NCBI GenBank assembly: GCA_036023115.1
Contig: JAYKKT010000086.1
Coordinates: 10,865,501 to 10,929,500 of the forward strand
Reading direction: 5' to 3'
From: Brasenia schreberi
Lineage: Eukaryota > Streptophyta > Magnoliopsida > Nymphaeales > Cabombaceae
Length of the DNA stretch: 64,000 nt
Shown piece by piece: positions 30,176 through 41,503 of this stretch (positions within the stretch are counted from its first letter, which is position 1; each line of letters opens with the position of its first letter). The notes beneath the pieces were generated by a model. The model saw only the letters and a list, made by a program, of their open reading frames with translations, did no database searches and was not told where the DNA came from. A program made the position numbers and the translations under genes.

Positions 30176-30639
30176 ATACTGCTTTCATCTCGGCCAAATG
30201 CATTTGGTACTTTGCTTCTCTTTGTCGTTGTCACAGCCACTGCACGTACCAAGGTGGAGCCGCGACATAGTAGCTCTTTGAAATTCGTTTCGGTTTTGGT
30301 GAAAACATTTTTGTTACGTAACAAGGCCAATTTGGAAATTCAGCATGATGAAACTGAACACGTAACATAAGCAAAACACTATTGATAACCACTTCTAAGG
30401 AGCTGATGATTTCACATGATGATTTCAACTGAATCTCTTAATATTACACGTATAAGAGCATTCAAACAATCCCCCATTATCTGCGCATCTGCTGTGAAAG
30501 TGATTATGTTCATTCCTACCTATTATGAAATTGTTAAGTAAGGCCCATGTTACGTTTTTCAAAATCAACTATCATGCTCATTCAATCCTTTCCACGAGTG
30601 TTGGGATATTAAAATTGCTCTTATAATAACATATCAATA

Positions 30640-30778
30640 GCATACCAGTAACAAATGACGATGCAAATTGATGTATATCAATACTAATTACCTCGATACC
30701 CAAACATAACATAGACACGTTACGAAAGGCATTTGATACCAAACCTTTGTTTTCGGAGGCTTTCGTTCTTGCTTCCAC
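30640..30778 (-). other. Exon-like fragment of unknown host gene
   Basis: Minus strand from ATG 30778: MEARTKASENKGLVSNAFRN... to LGIEVISI. GAG|GTAATTAG near 30690 looks like a donor site. It may be an upstream exon of the same captured gene as 29690-30175. No family is recognised. Confidence 0.25.
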
Positions 30779-31231
30779 CTTTCCCTTCTTTTGATAATAC
30801 CGAACTTGCCCTCTAGAAATTGATTTCTTTCTAAATATGAGCGTTTCTTTTTGGGAAGCTCACTTTCCCTTTTTAACCTCCGTTTTCCTTTTTTGGGCGC
30901 CCACCATCCTTTTCAGGTATCAACTTGTCTTTTTGATACCTGTATCTTTTCAAAAGGCAAGCTTTCAACATACTTTTCACCATAAATCTTTTAAGGAAAC
31001 AAAATCCTGCTTTTCCAGTGTTAAGGGTAAAATCGTCATTTTCCCCAATTTTGTCAAAATTCGAAATTTTTAGAAAGAAAAGCATTCTTTTATCATTTTA
31101 AAGCTTCCATAAAATTTTGGTACCTAAACAAACTCGTTTAGTGCCTTTTTCCTTCAAAAACCCCAAAATTGCTAAAATGGCCACTTTCCTAAAAAGGTAA
31201 GAATTTTAAAAGAAAATTTTGGGTGTCTACA

Positions 31232-34200
31232 AAGCACAAGGGTCAGTCTGTACGCTTTGAAAAATCGAGTTTTTGGGTGTAGAAAGCCTACGAAGTGGTT
31301 CGAGGTGTCTAATTTGGGTCTTTTAGATGTGATTGCAGATTTTAGATCACGTGGATTTGCACGTGCCTAAGTCTTTCCTTTTATCCCTTTATGGGCCACC
31401 TAGTTTGTCTGTTATGAACACTCCACTACATGGGCAAATTTGAGCGGGAATACGGGGCTTGCTTTGATGCAATATGCATCCTATCTCGTGGTATGGCGTA
31501 GATGCAATGCAAACTCACGCTACTCCAAAGGGAAAACCCGAAATGTAAAGACAATGCCGAAGGGAAATAACCGAAGGGAAATTTCTTGTAATGTAAATGC
31601 CGAAGGGAGATATGTATATAGAGTATGTATATGGGCCCTTACTCGGGTCTTGCAAATAAGAGCGAAGGCTCAATGGGGGTGCGTGCTTGAATTGAAAGAC
31701 TTACACACACGACATGAAATTAAACCCAAATATAACTTGCAGTATGGCCTTGACTAAGGTCTTGGGAATAAGAGCGAAAGCTCAATGTGTGTGAGTGCTT
31801 GAATTGAAGTACTACGCACACAACATGAAATTAAACCCAAATAGTATAACACGGCCCTTACTTGGGTCTTTCAAATAAGAGCGAAGGCTCAATGTGTGTG
31901 AGTGCTTGAATTGAAAGACTTACACACACGACATGAAATGAAAACCCAAATAGTATAGGTCGGCCCTTACTTGGGTCTTTCAAATAAGAGCGAAGGCTCA
32001 ATGTGTGTGAGTGCTTGAATTGAAAGACAACACACCCAACTTAAGCAAAACCCTAAGAAAATTAAAGTATATATGTATATATGTATATTAAGGGCTGATT
32101 AGGCCCGTGTGTGTTCAAAATCGTGCACAACTAAGAGAGTGCATGTGTGTGGGTGTGCCAAGCCACGTTATTACAAGTGGGGGGAGACTATGCTCCGTTA
32201 TTACAACCCCGTATCGAATTGAATCTTAAGCAAGTATACAACTAAGGACCGAGTTAGGCACTTACTAATAGCTGGTCCGAAGATGCCTTGCTTGAGCGTG
32301 GGCTTGGCCTTCACCTTGGGCTGCAAAAGGGAGCTCTGCGAAGTTGAACGGCAAGGGGAGGTGCTGGCCGGATGTCCTTGGTGCGCGGAAGAGGCGCCTT
32401 GAAGATGGCCGGCCGCTAAGGATGGGCTGGTTTTGGTGTATTGGGCTAAAGGACCTAAGTAGGGTCACTAAGGGGGTATGGCACTAAGGGGAAGCTTAAG
32501 GGAAGGTCTAATGGGGCACCTAAGGTTGGTGGGTTGCTGGCCGAGTGAAGAGGCGACAGTCGGTTGGAGTGGCCGACTGGGGGAGTTCGGTGGTGGCAGG
32601 TTGTTAGGGTGGCTAGGAGTGGTGTAAGGGAAGGGAACTAGCTAAGAGATGGGGTCAGGTGGTAGTGGGTGTAGTGAGTGTAGTGGGGTGATATGGGCAG
32701 GTCTTAGGGAGTCGGATAGGGTGGCCGAATGGAGCTAAGGTGTCTAGGTGGTGGCGGGTAGTTAGGCTGGTTACGGGCCTGGCCGAGTGGGAATGGTGGC
32801 AGCAAGTGGAATGGTTGGTGTTAGGGTGATATGGTAGTGGATTAGGTGGCTGAGAGTGGAGAGGGAGTGAAGAAGGAGTAAGGTGGAATGTAGGGTACTT
32901 ACCGAGTGAAGAGGTGATAGCGGATGGAAGGGGATTAGTCGGGTGATTGGGATGCTCAGGATGGAGTTCAGCCGGGTGATGGTGGTGGTGGTGCTCGGCT
33001 GGGAGGAAGTGGCACAGGTGGAGCAGGAGGGGAGTCGGCTGAGCTGGAAAGGGGAGGACCCAGCTGGTGGAAGGTGGGGCTTCTAGATGGGAAAACCCGC
33101 CCCAAAAAGGGGGGGGGTTTATATAGGGCTGGTTTTGGGGTAGTGGTTAGGTGGTTTAGGTAGGGTGGTGTGGTGATAAGGTGGGCTGGAAAGGGTAGGG
33201 CCAGATATTTTAAATACAAGTGGTTTGGGTAGGTTGTGAGCTAGGGGTGGTTTAGAGGTTTAGGGTTTAGCTAGGTGGGTTGGTTTTAGGGTGAGGTTTA
33301 GTGAGGTAGGTTAGGTGATTAGGCTAGGTTTAGGGAAATTAACCTAGGTTTAGGGAAGGATTAGGGAAGTGGGTTAGGTGATTAGGTTGGGATTAGGCCG
33401 GGATTAGGGAAGTGGGTTAGGTGATTAGGCTCAGATTAGGGCTGGATTAGGGTGGAAGGCTAGGATTAGGTGTTTTTGGTTAGGTTTAGGTGAAGGAGCT
33501 CCCTTTGCACGACCCATAGACCTTAACCACATCATGTTGGTGCAGCCCTAGGTTAGGTTTTGGCTAATTACAAGCTTAAACCCACTCAATTAGGCTAACC
33601 CACATGATTAACCCCAAACTTGACACACAAGTCAAGCTTAATTACAACACACACTTGATCTTATCCACCCCCACTCTCTCTCATGCCCATAATCCCACGT
33701 GAAATTCAAGTGGGCCCCACCTCCATTTATAAGAAGGTGATGTGGGCCATGGATATGGATATTGGATTGGATTTTTGAATCCAAATCCAAATCTAAGTCC
33801 ATACATGGGTTTGGATTGGGATCTGGATATATATGGTCCAGATCCGATCCAAACTGCATTCTGACTCCTTCGAGTTGTGTTCGAAACGAACGGTTTGTGC
33901 GGGGCCTGACAGCATAAGTGCTCCGTCTGCGTTGGGTCTTCGCCAACATGATCGTCCGTCTCTGTTTTCGCCTTCCAGAGATGTTTTCAAATAATGTTTC
34001 GATGATAATAGGGTCTTGGACGTTCAAGATCCTAGGGGTGTGGATTTGATGCGAGAGTTGCTGTGCCGAGCTCGACATGTGCTCCGGTTTCGGACTCTTC
34101 TTAGCTTTCTTGGTCCTGTCTGGATTAGGCCCAACTGCTTCGGGGTTTCAAAACATGTTTTAAAAAGGTTTTAAAAGCCATATTGTATATTTTTGAAATA

Positions 34201-34313
34201 CAGAGTTCAAAACATATGTACAGGGTTGTCTGGAAGGCTCCTGGGTTTCCAGAATCAAAATGGCCCTTTGGGGCTGCTTTTATAAAACCAGATGGATTTA
34301 AGAAATTCGTGGG
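31232..34313 (-). repeat. Nearly complete minus-strand LTR in the composite
   Basis: 3.08 kb. The U5 end is cut at GCACAAGGGTCAG (about 310 bases missing) by the G LTR. It has four reversed 108-bp-class repeats (about 31670-32020), the GGTTGTAATAACGG block reversed (about 32190), a reversed TATA/hairpin (about 33095-33125), degenerate CCTAA repeats (33230-33500) and the U3 palindrome (about 33820-33850). The LTR start is trimmed by about 17 bases where it meets another LTR end at 34314. Confidence 0.88.
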
Positions 34314-34891
34314 TGTAGACGTGGTGAAAATCCCTGCCTCTCCGCCTTATCAGGGCTTGGAGCAGATCCTCTCGTGCATCTAAGGCCTATTTATATAAAC
34401 AGGGCATGCCAGCTAGTTTACCTAAGCTAGTGAAGATATATTTTAAACTGACTTCTAATCGTGGCGACTGTGAGCAAGTGAGCTCTTGTCGTCGCAGACC
34501 TTCTTGCACCGACGCGCAAGGGTCAGTCTGTACGCTTTGAAAAATCGAGTTTTTGGGTGTAGAAAGCCTACGAAGCGGTTCGAGGTGTCTAATTCGGGTC
34601 TTTTAGATGTGATTGCAGATTTTAGATCACGTGGATTTGCACGTGCCTAAGTCTTTCCTTTTATCCCTTTATGGGCCACCTAGTTTGTGTGTTATGAACA
34701 CTCCACTACATGGGCGAATTTGAGCGGGAATACGGGGCTTGCTTTGATGCAATATGCGTCCTACCTCATGGTATGGCGTAGATGCAATGCAAACTCACGC
34801 TACTCCAAAGGGAAAACCCGAAATGTAAAGACAATGCCGAAGGGAAATAACCGAAGGGAAATGACTTGTAATGTAAATGCCGAAGGGAGAC
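34314..34891 (-). repeat. Element H LTR tail
   Basis: Reversed LTR end TGTAGACGTGG to CCGAAGGGAGA, then an abrupt join to RT sequence (GTGGCTAGATTCGATATG). Same composition and breakpoint as 25566-26137. Confidence 0.88.
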
Positions 34892-36311
34892 GTGGCTAGA
34901 TTCGATATGAATCGGCGAACGGATTGTAAACGACCTTGGAGGCTACGGATTTGGGTGAGATTGGAGGGTGGAGCCATGTCTATGATGGCTCGACACTTAG
35001 AGGGTCGACTTCTATTCCCCTTTGGCTCACCATAAAGCCTAGAAGCTTCCCTGATTCTACCCCGAATACACATTTTTGAGGGTTTAGCTTTACTTTGTAA
35101 AGCCTAAGCCTTTCGAAAATCTTTTGTAAACATTCGATATGGGTGCATCGGGTTTTGGATTTCGCTAAGAGATCATCTACATATACTTCAACGAGCTCAT
35201 GAATCTGATCATGGAAGATCGTGGTCATGGCTCGTTGGTATGTTGCGCCGGCATTTTTCAAGCCAAAGGGCATGACTGTATAGCAGTACGTGCCCCAGGA
35301 GGTTGTGAAGGCGGACTTAACCTGATCTCGTGGACTTAGTTTGATTTGATTATAGCCTGAATAACCATCCATAAACGAAAACATTTCGTGATTTGCAGTA
35401 CTATCGACTATCAAATCTATGTTTGGTAAAGGATAATTATCCTTTGGAGTGGCTTTATTCAGGTTTCTGAAATCGATGCATATTCGAATTTTCCCATTGG
35501 TTTTTCGAACTACAACGATATTTGACAACCAATCAGAATACACAATGGGTTTTATAAATCCGGCTTTTAGCAGATCTTCTAAATCCTCTTTGACTTGTGT
35601 GTGTACATTCGGGTGTATTTTCCTAAGCTTCTGCTTTATGGGCTTTACACCTGCATCTAAGAGAAGACGATGTTCGACAATGCTGGGATCTATGCCCGGC
35701 ATGTCTTCATACGTCCATGCAAACACATCTAAATACGTTCGTAGAAATGCAATGAATGCTAACCTTTCAGTTTCATGCAAGCATGCGCCTATTTTGATGG
35801 ATTTGGGATTGGAATCATCCCCTAGGTTCACTTCTATGAAATCTCCTCCTACTGATTGGGAAGGTCTTTCGAAATCGAGAATCTTATGAAATTCTGGGAG
35901 CTCAGAAGTGGGATCTTCCTCAAGGGGATCCACTTCTGGCCTTTGATCATTCTCATGGACTAGAGACCCGAGGGAATTTGATGCGTGGTTTTCAAAAAGA
36001 CCTGGTTTTGTACTAGGATTTTCAAGTGATTTCGAAATTTTTGGTCTGGCTATGCAGACGACGTTTCTTTCGAAATCCTTTTCTTTTGCCAAAGTCCTAC
36101 CAGGAGCAGTTATGTACAAAATCTTTTTGGTATTTTCCAAATTTTTGATTTTTTTGGGTTTTTGTAAAACAAGGACTTTGGGAACTATACAAAGCACTCT
36201 TTTTTTGAGTTTTTGTTTTTCCATTGTTTTTGGTTTTTCTTGTTTTCTGATTTCTTTTATTTTAAGTTTTTCAAATGTTTTTGTATTTTTAGAAAAGGGA
36301 TCTTCCGTCAT
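34892..36311 (-). pseudogene. pol: Element H ORF2: N-terminal region and RT, truncated
   Basis: Open frame of 443 codons from ATG 36311: MTEDPFSKNTKTFEKLK, KPIKQKLRKIHP, FIKPIVYSDWLSNIVVVRKT, IRICIDFRNLNK, FSFMDGYSGYNQI and an intact YVDDLLA (YVDD at 35183-35172). A one-base loss near 34998 shifts the frame in DPSKCRAI. The RT then continues in another frame to 34892, where the LTR tail begins. RNase H and integrase are absent. The RT catalytic Asp residues are intact, making this the best preserved RT here. Confidence 0.92.
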
Positions 36312-36336
36312 ACCTACAAAGGGAAAACACTATGGG
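36312..36336 (-). promoter_or_regulatory. Acceptor-like ORF1/ORF2 junction of element H
   Basis: The minus strand reads GTGTTTTCCCTTTGTAG|GTATG between the ORF1 stop and the ORF2 ATG, as in the other copies. Confidence 0.45.
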
Positions 36337-38008
36337 TTAGACTCGGAATAGGAGATCTAAATCGTAGGTCTCTTCTAAGACAGGTTCCGGGACACCCTTG
36401 ACCCAGGTGGTCACAGGAGGTGGCTCCGGCGATATTCGGGGAGTATAGCCGATCCCATATCAGCTTGGGTTGGCCCTAGGAAGGATGGGCTCTAGGAGAC
36501 CCTGGTTCTGCACCCCTAGACTCTTGTAGGGCGTGTAGCCCATGTTCAACAACATGTTCCACGACTTTTTGTTTTTTGAAAAGTTTTGGTATAAGTCGTG
36601 GTCCTGGAACATGCTGTCGTCCATATTGTGCTCATATGGCCTATTGTGCAGGGGCTTTGGAAATAGGGAACGCTTGGGTTTTCCTAGAAGGGTTAGAATC
36701 GGGAGGGGGCCTGCTTTGGGCGGCCCCTTCATACATACAACCTTCCTAGGGTTGTTTAACACGAGCCGAGGTGGCTCAATCACAATTTGCCTCAGGTTAG
36801 CCTCATGGGCCTGGGAGCTTGATAAACAAGGAGAGTTTATGGTCCCCTGAAGCTGTGGGTGACTCTCACCTAGGATCACTACGACCTGGTCCCTAAAAGG
36901 GATCTTGACACACCTATGGAAGGTGGATGGCACAACGCACAAACTGTGTATCCAGGGCCTTCCTAGCAACAGGTTATAATAGGGGTGGATGTCCAAGACA
37001 TGGAACACCCCCGTGTGTTCGATCCCTCCCGTTTCCATTGGGAGTTCGATGGATCCTAAAGGTCTAGACGCATTCCCATCGTATCCAGTGATAACGATGG
37101 GGCTTGGGTTCACTGAAGTCAAGGTGACTCTGATTTTATACGCCACATGAAGTGGAAGGATGTTGAGCCCTCCTCCACCATCGACTAGGCACCTGTCCAG
37201 AGAGTGGTTATTCAGAACCACCTCGATATGCAGGGCCTGGTTGTGGGATTTGTAGGACCTATCTACATTATCTTTCGAGAAAGTAATGGGTGATTTTACT
37301 CCTAATAAAGCCACGTGGGCAGACAAGGACTCCAGACTTATGTTCGAATCAACCTTGGCCCTTTCTAGAATTTTCTCTAATACAAGTCTATGCCTAGGCG
37401 AGGTTTGTATAAGCTCTAAGATAGACATGTGAATAGGAATCTTTGAAAGGTGGTTTTCGAAGTCATAAGGATTTAGGATGACTTTGTCCTTATCTGCTTT
37501 TAGCAGAACATTAGGGATACATGCTTTTGAGGGGCCAGGCACACTGACCACCTTTTGAGCACCTTGAAGGTGCGGGGGTTGATAGATCCTCCCGGATCTA
37601 GTAACTTCCCCCACGACCAGCCTCGGGTTCGCGCTAAACTTGGCTCTAAGGATGAGCTGAGGAGAACCTTGGATTTTCAAAACTGGTTTTGCTGGGGATT
37701 CCACTTTTGGTGGTCCCCGAATGACGACTTGGGCGGGCTTCTTGTATAATACAAGAGTGGGCACACAACTGGGTCGACCAGGCTCTGGTTTTTGCGCTAG
37801 TTCCTTAGAAATGGTGAGGGTATATACCTCCTTTCCTTTCCCACTGCCACTGGTGTGTTTGGGAAAGGGTTCTTTGAAGATAGCTTGAGGTGGCTCAGGT
37901 TCTGTAGTGACATGGAGTCGGCCTTCTGCTATCAAGTTCTCAATTTTATTTAAAAGGGAGAAGCAGTGTTTGGTATCATGGCCTTTGAGCCGATGATACT
38001 TACAAAAT
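36337..38008 (-). pseudogene. gag-pro: Element H ORF1: gag tail, protease and linker
   Basis: Begins within gag at the zinc-knuckle-like FCKYHRLKGHDTKHCFSLLN, immediately after 22 bases of LTR start. It is open for the whole remaining gag tail, TRSGRIYQPPHL, the protease (CLVDGGGGLNILPLHVAYKI; NLLLGRPWIHSL) and the linker NMDDSMFQDHDLYQNFSK. A stop at about 36462 (RANPS* instead of RYG) interrupts the last 40 codons before the normal TAA at 36339-36337. N-terminal gag is deleted. Confidence 0.9.
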
Positions 38009-38031
38009 TCGTGGATTTCGGGGTGTTTACA
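38009..38031 (-). repeat. LTR start fragment at the right edge of the composite
   Basis: Reversed TGTAAACACCCCGAAATCCACGAA start of an LTR, only about 23 bases, ending next to the GAAGG duplication. The join to gag at 38008 shares a short CGA/TTT microhomology. Confidence 0.85.
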
Positions 38032-38036
38032 GAAGG
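38032..38036. repeat. Target site duplication GAAGG, right copy
   Basis: Pairs with 19435-19439. Confidence 0.95.
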
Positions 38037-40331
38037 GCACGAAATTCTTATGGGATGACGAATGCCAGAAGTCCTTCGAGAGACTGAAGGCATACTTGGT
38101 TAATCCCCCCGTTTTGAACCCTCCAAAGCAAGGAAAACCGCTTTTACTTTACATCTCCGTGCATGCGAATGCTTTAGGAGCCCTATTGGCTCAATACGAG
38201 GATGACACCCATAAGGAGTATGCCATCTACTACATTTCGAAAACTCTCTTGGCTTATGAACGAAATTACCAAGCCATGTTGAAGACGTGCTTGGCCCTAG
38301 TCTGGGCCTGCCAGAAATTCAGACACTATTTCCTAGATCATGAGATCTGGATAGTGTCCAAGCTTGATCCAATCAAGCACTTGTTCGAAAAACCCATTCT
38401 CACAGGTAGATTGGGAAAATGGCAACTCCTTCTAATGGAGTATGATCTGAAATACCATCACCAGATCTCCATTAAGGGGCAAGCCCTAGCAGATTATGTG
38501 GCTGAGTTCCCCATAGAGGACGCATATCCCACGCTTGTTGAAATGCCTGATGAAGGCATATTACAAAACCATTTTCAAAACCATATTTTGGCAAACAATT
38601 TCGAAAACCAAGTATGGAAGATGCACTTCGATGGGGCACGAAACCAACGAGGGGCTGGTGCTGGAGTCATCCTCATCTCCCCTGAAAAGGGCGAGATTCC
38701 TATAGCAGTCCGCTTAGATTTCGAATGTTCCAACAACGTAGCTGAGTATGAAGCACTCATATAGGGCTTAAGGATTTCGAAAACTCTAGGGGCATCATGC
38801 ATCGAGGTCTTTGGAGATTCACTCCTCGTCATAAACCAGGTTTTAAAATTTTGGCAAGTACGTAATGAAAAACTACTTCCATATCACAAGTTGGCCACTC
38901 GATTGGTCCAGTCCTTCCAATCGTGTAAACTCACATACATAGGAAGAGAGGACAATGGCATCGCCGATGCCCTCTCCTCCTTGGGTTCAGCCCTAAAGGT
39001 CGATCCCATTTTAGGGATCCGATCTTTAGAAATATGGCATGCGCCCAACCCATCCACACACGACTTGGACATTTACCAAAATAACCCAGAGTCTATTAAA
39101 AAACTCTGGTTTTATGACATAAAACAATTTCTAGAAAATGGGGGATTCGCCGAGGATGCCACATCCAAAGATAAGGCATTTATTCGTAAGATTTCGACCC
39201 GATACACCATTTTGGGTGGGGTTCTATACAAAAAGAGTTTTACCGGCATTCTGCTTAGGTGTATCGACCTAGAGGAGGCTAGGATAGTGATGCATGAATT
39301 CCACGATGGAGAATGTGGAGGTCATGTCAATGCCAACATGATGGCAATGAAAATACTTAGAGGGGGCTATTTTTGGTCCACCCTGAGAAAGGATTGTCAC
39401 GATCATGTTAGGAAGTGTCATCCATGTCAAGTGCATGGGCACGCCATTCATAAACCTTCATCTACATTGCATTCCGTGGTCAGCCCGTGGCCATTTACCA
39501 TGTGGGCGTTTGACATCGTAGGCCTAATATTTCCAAAGGCCTCGAATGGGCATCGATTTATTTTAGCAGCCACGGAGTATTTCTCCAAGTGGGTGGAAGC
39601 CATATCCCTAACAACCGTGCTGGGGCAACATGTGGTGGCTTTCATTCGGAGGAATATCTTGGCTCGATTTGGGGTTCCACGAGACCTTGTGTCTGATAAT
39701 GGCATCCCATTCAAGAACGAGCGGATGGTTAAGTTGTGCAACACGTATGGCATAACTCACCACTTCTCTTCGCCCTACTACCCTCAAGGCAACGGCCAAG
39801 CCGAAGCCACAAACAAGACTCTCATTAGCATAATTGAGAAGACTTTAGAGCAGGGTAGGACGTGGCACGAGAAGCTAGATGTCCATCTGGACTCCCACGA
39901 ATGCCACACCATTCGAATTAGTCTATGGCACAAACGCCATTCTTCCCATTCATACTCAACTCCATTCATTTCAAACATCCATTGCATTCGACCTCCCCCT
40001 AGAGACGCTTCAGCATGCTAGGATGGCCGAACTAGATTTGCTAGATGAAAGGTGACTCCTTGCCATGGATCATGCTCATGCATACCGGCAAAGGATAGCC
40101 CGACATTATGGCAAACACATGAGACCTCGCCACATTGAAGTGGGAGATCTGGTCTTAAAAACCATCCATTATCGTGGCCCACATCCACTCAGAAAGTGGC
40201 GCCCCAAGTGGGATGGACCCTATGTTGTATGAGCAACCACCACAAACAATTCGTATTGGTTGATCGATGTAGAAGGTAGGAATTTAGCAGATCCTATCAA
40301 TATTCAATACCTAAAGAAGTATCATGTGTAG
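38037..40331 (+). pseudogene. pol: Element E ORF2 second part: RNase H, second RNase H, integrase
   Basis: Continues the polymerase broken at 19439. First RNase H-like domain (LLLYISVHANALGALLAQYE; YYISKTLLAYERNYQAM; 38140-38510). Second, archaeal-type RNase H (MHFDGARNQRGAGAGVILIS; CSNNVAEYEALI; FGDSLLVINQVL; DNGIADALSSL; about 38620-38990) with a TAG at 38762. Integrase zinc-binding HEFHDGECGGH...CHPCQ (about 39295-39430), then catalytic FDIVG, SDNGIPF and QAEATNK (Glu codon 39803-39805). A deletion near 39880 shifts the frame; stops at about 40052 and 40231; C-terminus YLKKYHV ends 40331. The dual RNase H is diagnostic of the Tat lineage. Confidence 0.93.
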
Positions 40332-41464
40332 GATTTGGATTAAGTTCCAGTTTTCGAAAAATTTAGGGATAGCTGGCCTGAGACACGAAAATAAGGTGCA
40401 AAGGCAAAATCGTGTGACCCTGAGTGAGAGAATTCGCACTTGTGAAAGAGTGGAGTCTTTAGAATCGTGGTTACATTTCAAAATCCTTCTTCTTACAAAG
40501 AAAGGCCTAGTTCAACATAGCAAGATACTTGCAAGTAGTACGTGCTATTTCTAAATAGGCTGATCTGGAATGGATCGAGTGTAAGCTTGGGATAAGTCCT
40601 CCCCTCTTCTCTTCTCCTTCCAAAAGGAAAAACACGGCCCAAACAAAGGGAATTTCCCATTCAAAAGTCTCTTTCCAAAAGAAAGAAACCAGAATTCAAA
40701 AGAAAATTCAATTCTCTTAGGGAAAAGGAGGGATTAAAGAAAAAATACTCCCGAAGGGAGACCCTCTACGAAAAAAAGGAAAAAGAGGCCAAAGAGCTCA
40801 AAAAGAGCAGTTTTCCGCCTTCTATGCCTTAAACCACGGGATGCTTCAGAAGGGACCGTGGTATCTCTTTCCCATCCCTGGCTTATCCCAAGCTAAAGCA
40901 TGGTTCATTTCGAGGAATCCTAAAGTAAAAATAGGATTTACTTACTTGAATTTCATCTTGTTTGAGAATTCGACGCTTCGAGTAAGACGTAGGAATTTGA
41001 AATATAGCTTGTTTTCCTACAAAACCTTCGCTAGATAAGCTAGTGTTAAGACTCAAACAAGGGCAAGCACGAAGAGCTCGAGATCCTTAGGATCGAGACT
41101 CAAGACAGTTGTCCCTTTTGTAAATAGTTTTGTAAATAAATTTTGAAAATCGAACATCGAAACATAGGATTTGCTCACTTGGAGCAGCAGGCCTTGTAAG
41201 TCTCTAGAGTTCGACCACATCTGGTCTCTGGGAGGTCACCACTCTTGGCACCACACCCATGTCATGCATCTGCATTCCATGCATGATACTTGCATAAACA
41301 TGATCCCATTTAGGACCAGATTCCATAACGCATCCCTTTGGTGCGATATCTCCTCCTACTAGAGTTTGTAAATTGAGATTTTGCTAAAAAGAGTAGGGAC
41401 GATCCCATATTCTTCGTGGTTAGATCTAGGGAGACATTGAAAGGGGTGTTTGTCATCTTTGCTC
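40332..41464 (+). other. Element E 3' untranslated region
   Basis: About 1.1 kb, non-coding and conserved with C and B. It contains GTGACCCTGAGTGAGAGAAT, AGCAAGATACTTGCAAGTAG, the ACCACGG/CCGTGGT hairpin (40833-40862) and CATGCATCTGCATTCCATGC. Confidence 0.8.
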
Positions 41465-41503
41465 TTATCCAAATCAATTTGGACAAGGCCAAAGAGGGGC
41501 ATC
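41465..41503 (+). other. Element E pre-PPT hairpin and polypurine tract
   Basis: TTATCCAAAT (41465-41474) and ATTTGGACAA (41477-41486) form a stem with one mismatch, four bases before AAAGAGGGGCATC (41491-41503), the polypurine tract that ends at the LTR. Confidence 0.75.

Larger units (their letters stand above)
27800..31231 (-). repeat. Element G LTR with embedded foreign sequence
   Basis: 3,432 bp reading minus from TGTAGACACCCAAAATTTTC (31231) to CACGTCAACA (27800), next to the PBS. The U5 end keeps recognisable family blocks (GGCACGCTCGTGC-like decamer relative at about 27871-27883, and the CTTGAGCGCCGATTCAAGAAGG block at about 27960). The rest is unlike the other LTRs; 29640-30780 contains a host-gene-like segment. 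There is a CT-rich stretch at 29005-29060. The G 3' LTR is not present. Confidence 0.75.
19440..38031 (-). mobile_element. Composite minus-strand retroelement insertion (F, G, H)
   Basis: 18.6 kb bounded by GAAGG duplications, by an LTR end (reversed, TGTAGACGCGG) on the left and an LTR start (reversed, GGGGTGTTTACA) on the right. Reading the minus strand it contains: 22 bases of LTR start; H gag tail-protease-RT; an LTR tail; an almost complete LTR; the G LTR, triple PBS and gag-like ORF; an LTR tail; PBS, F gag-protease-RT-RNase H-partial integrase; and an LTR tail. F and H share private residues (HETERLAFIAFLRTYL versus HEHERL/S elsewhere), so they come from one source. It is either a rearranged integrant from template switching or the product of later unequal exchanges. 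Confidence 0.8.
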
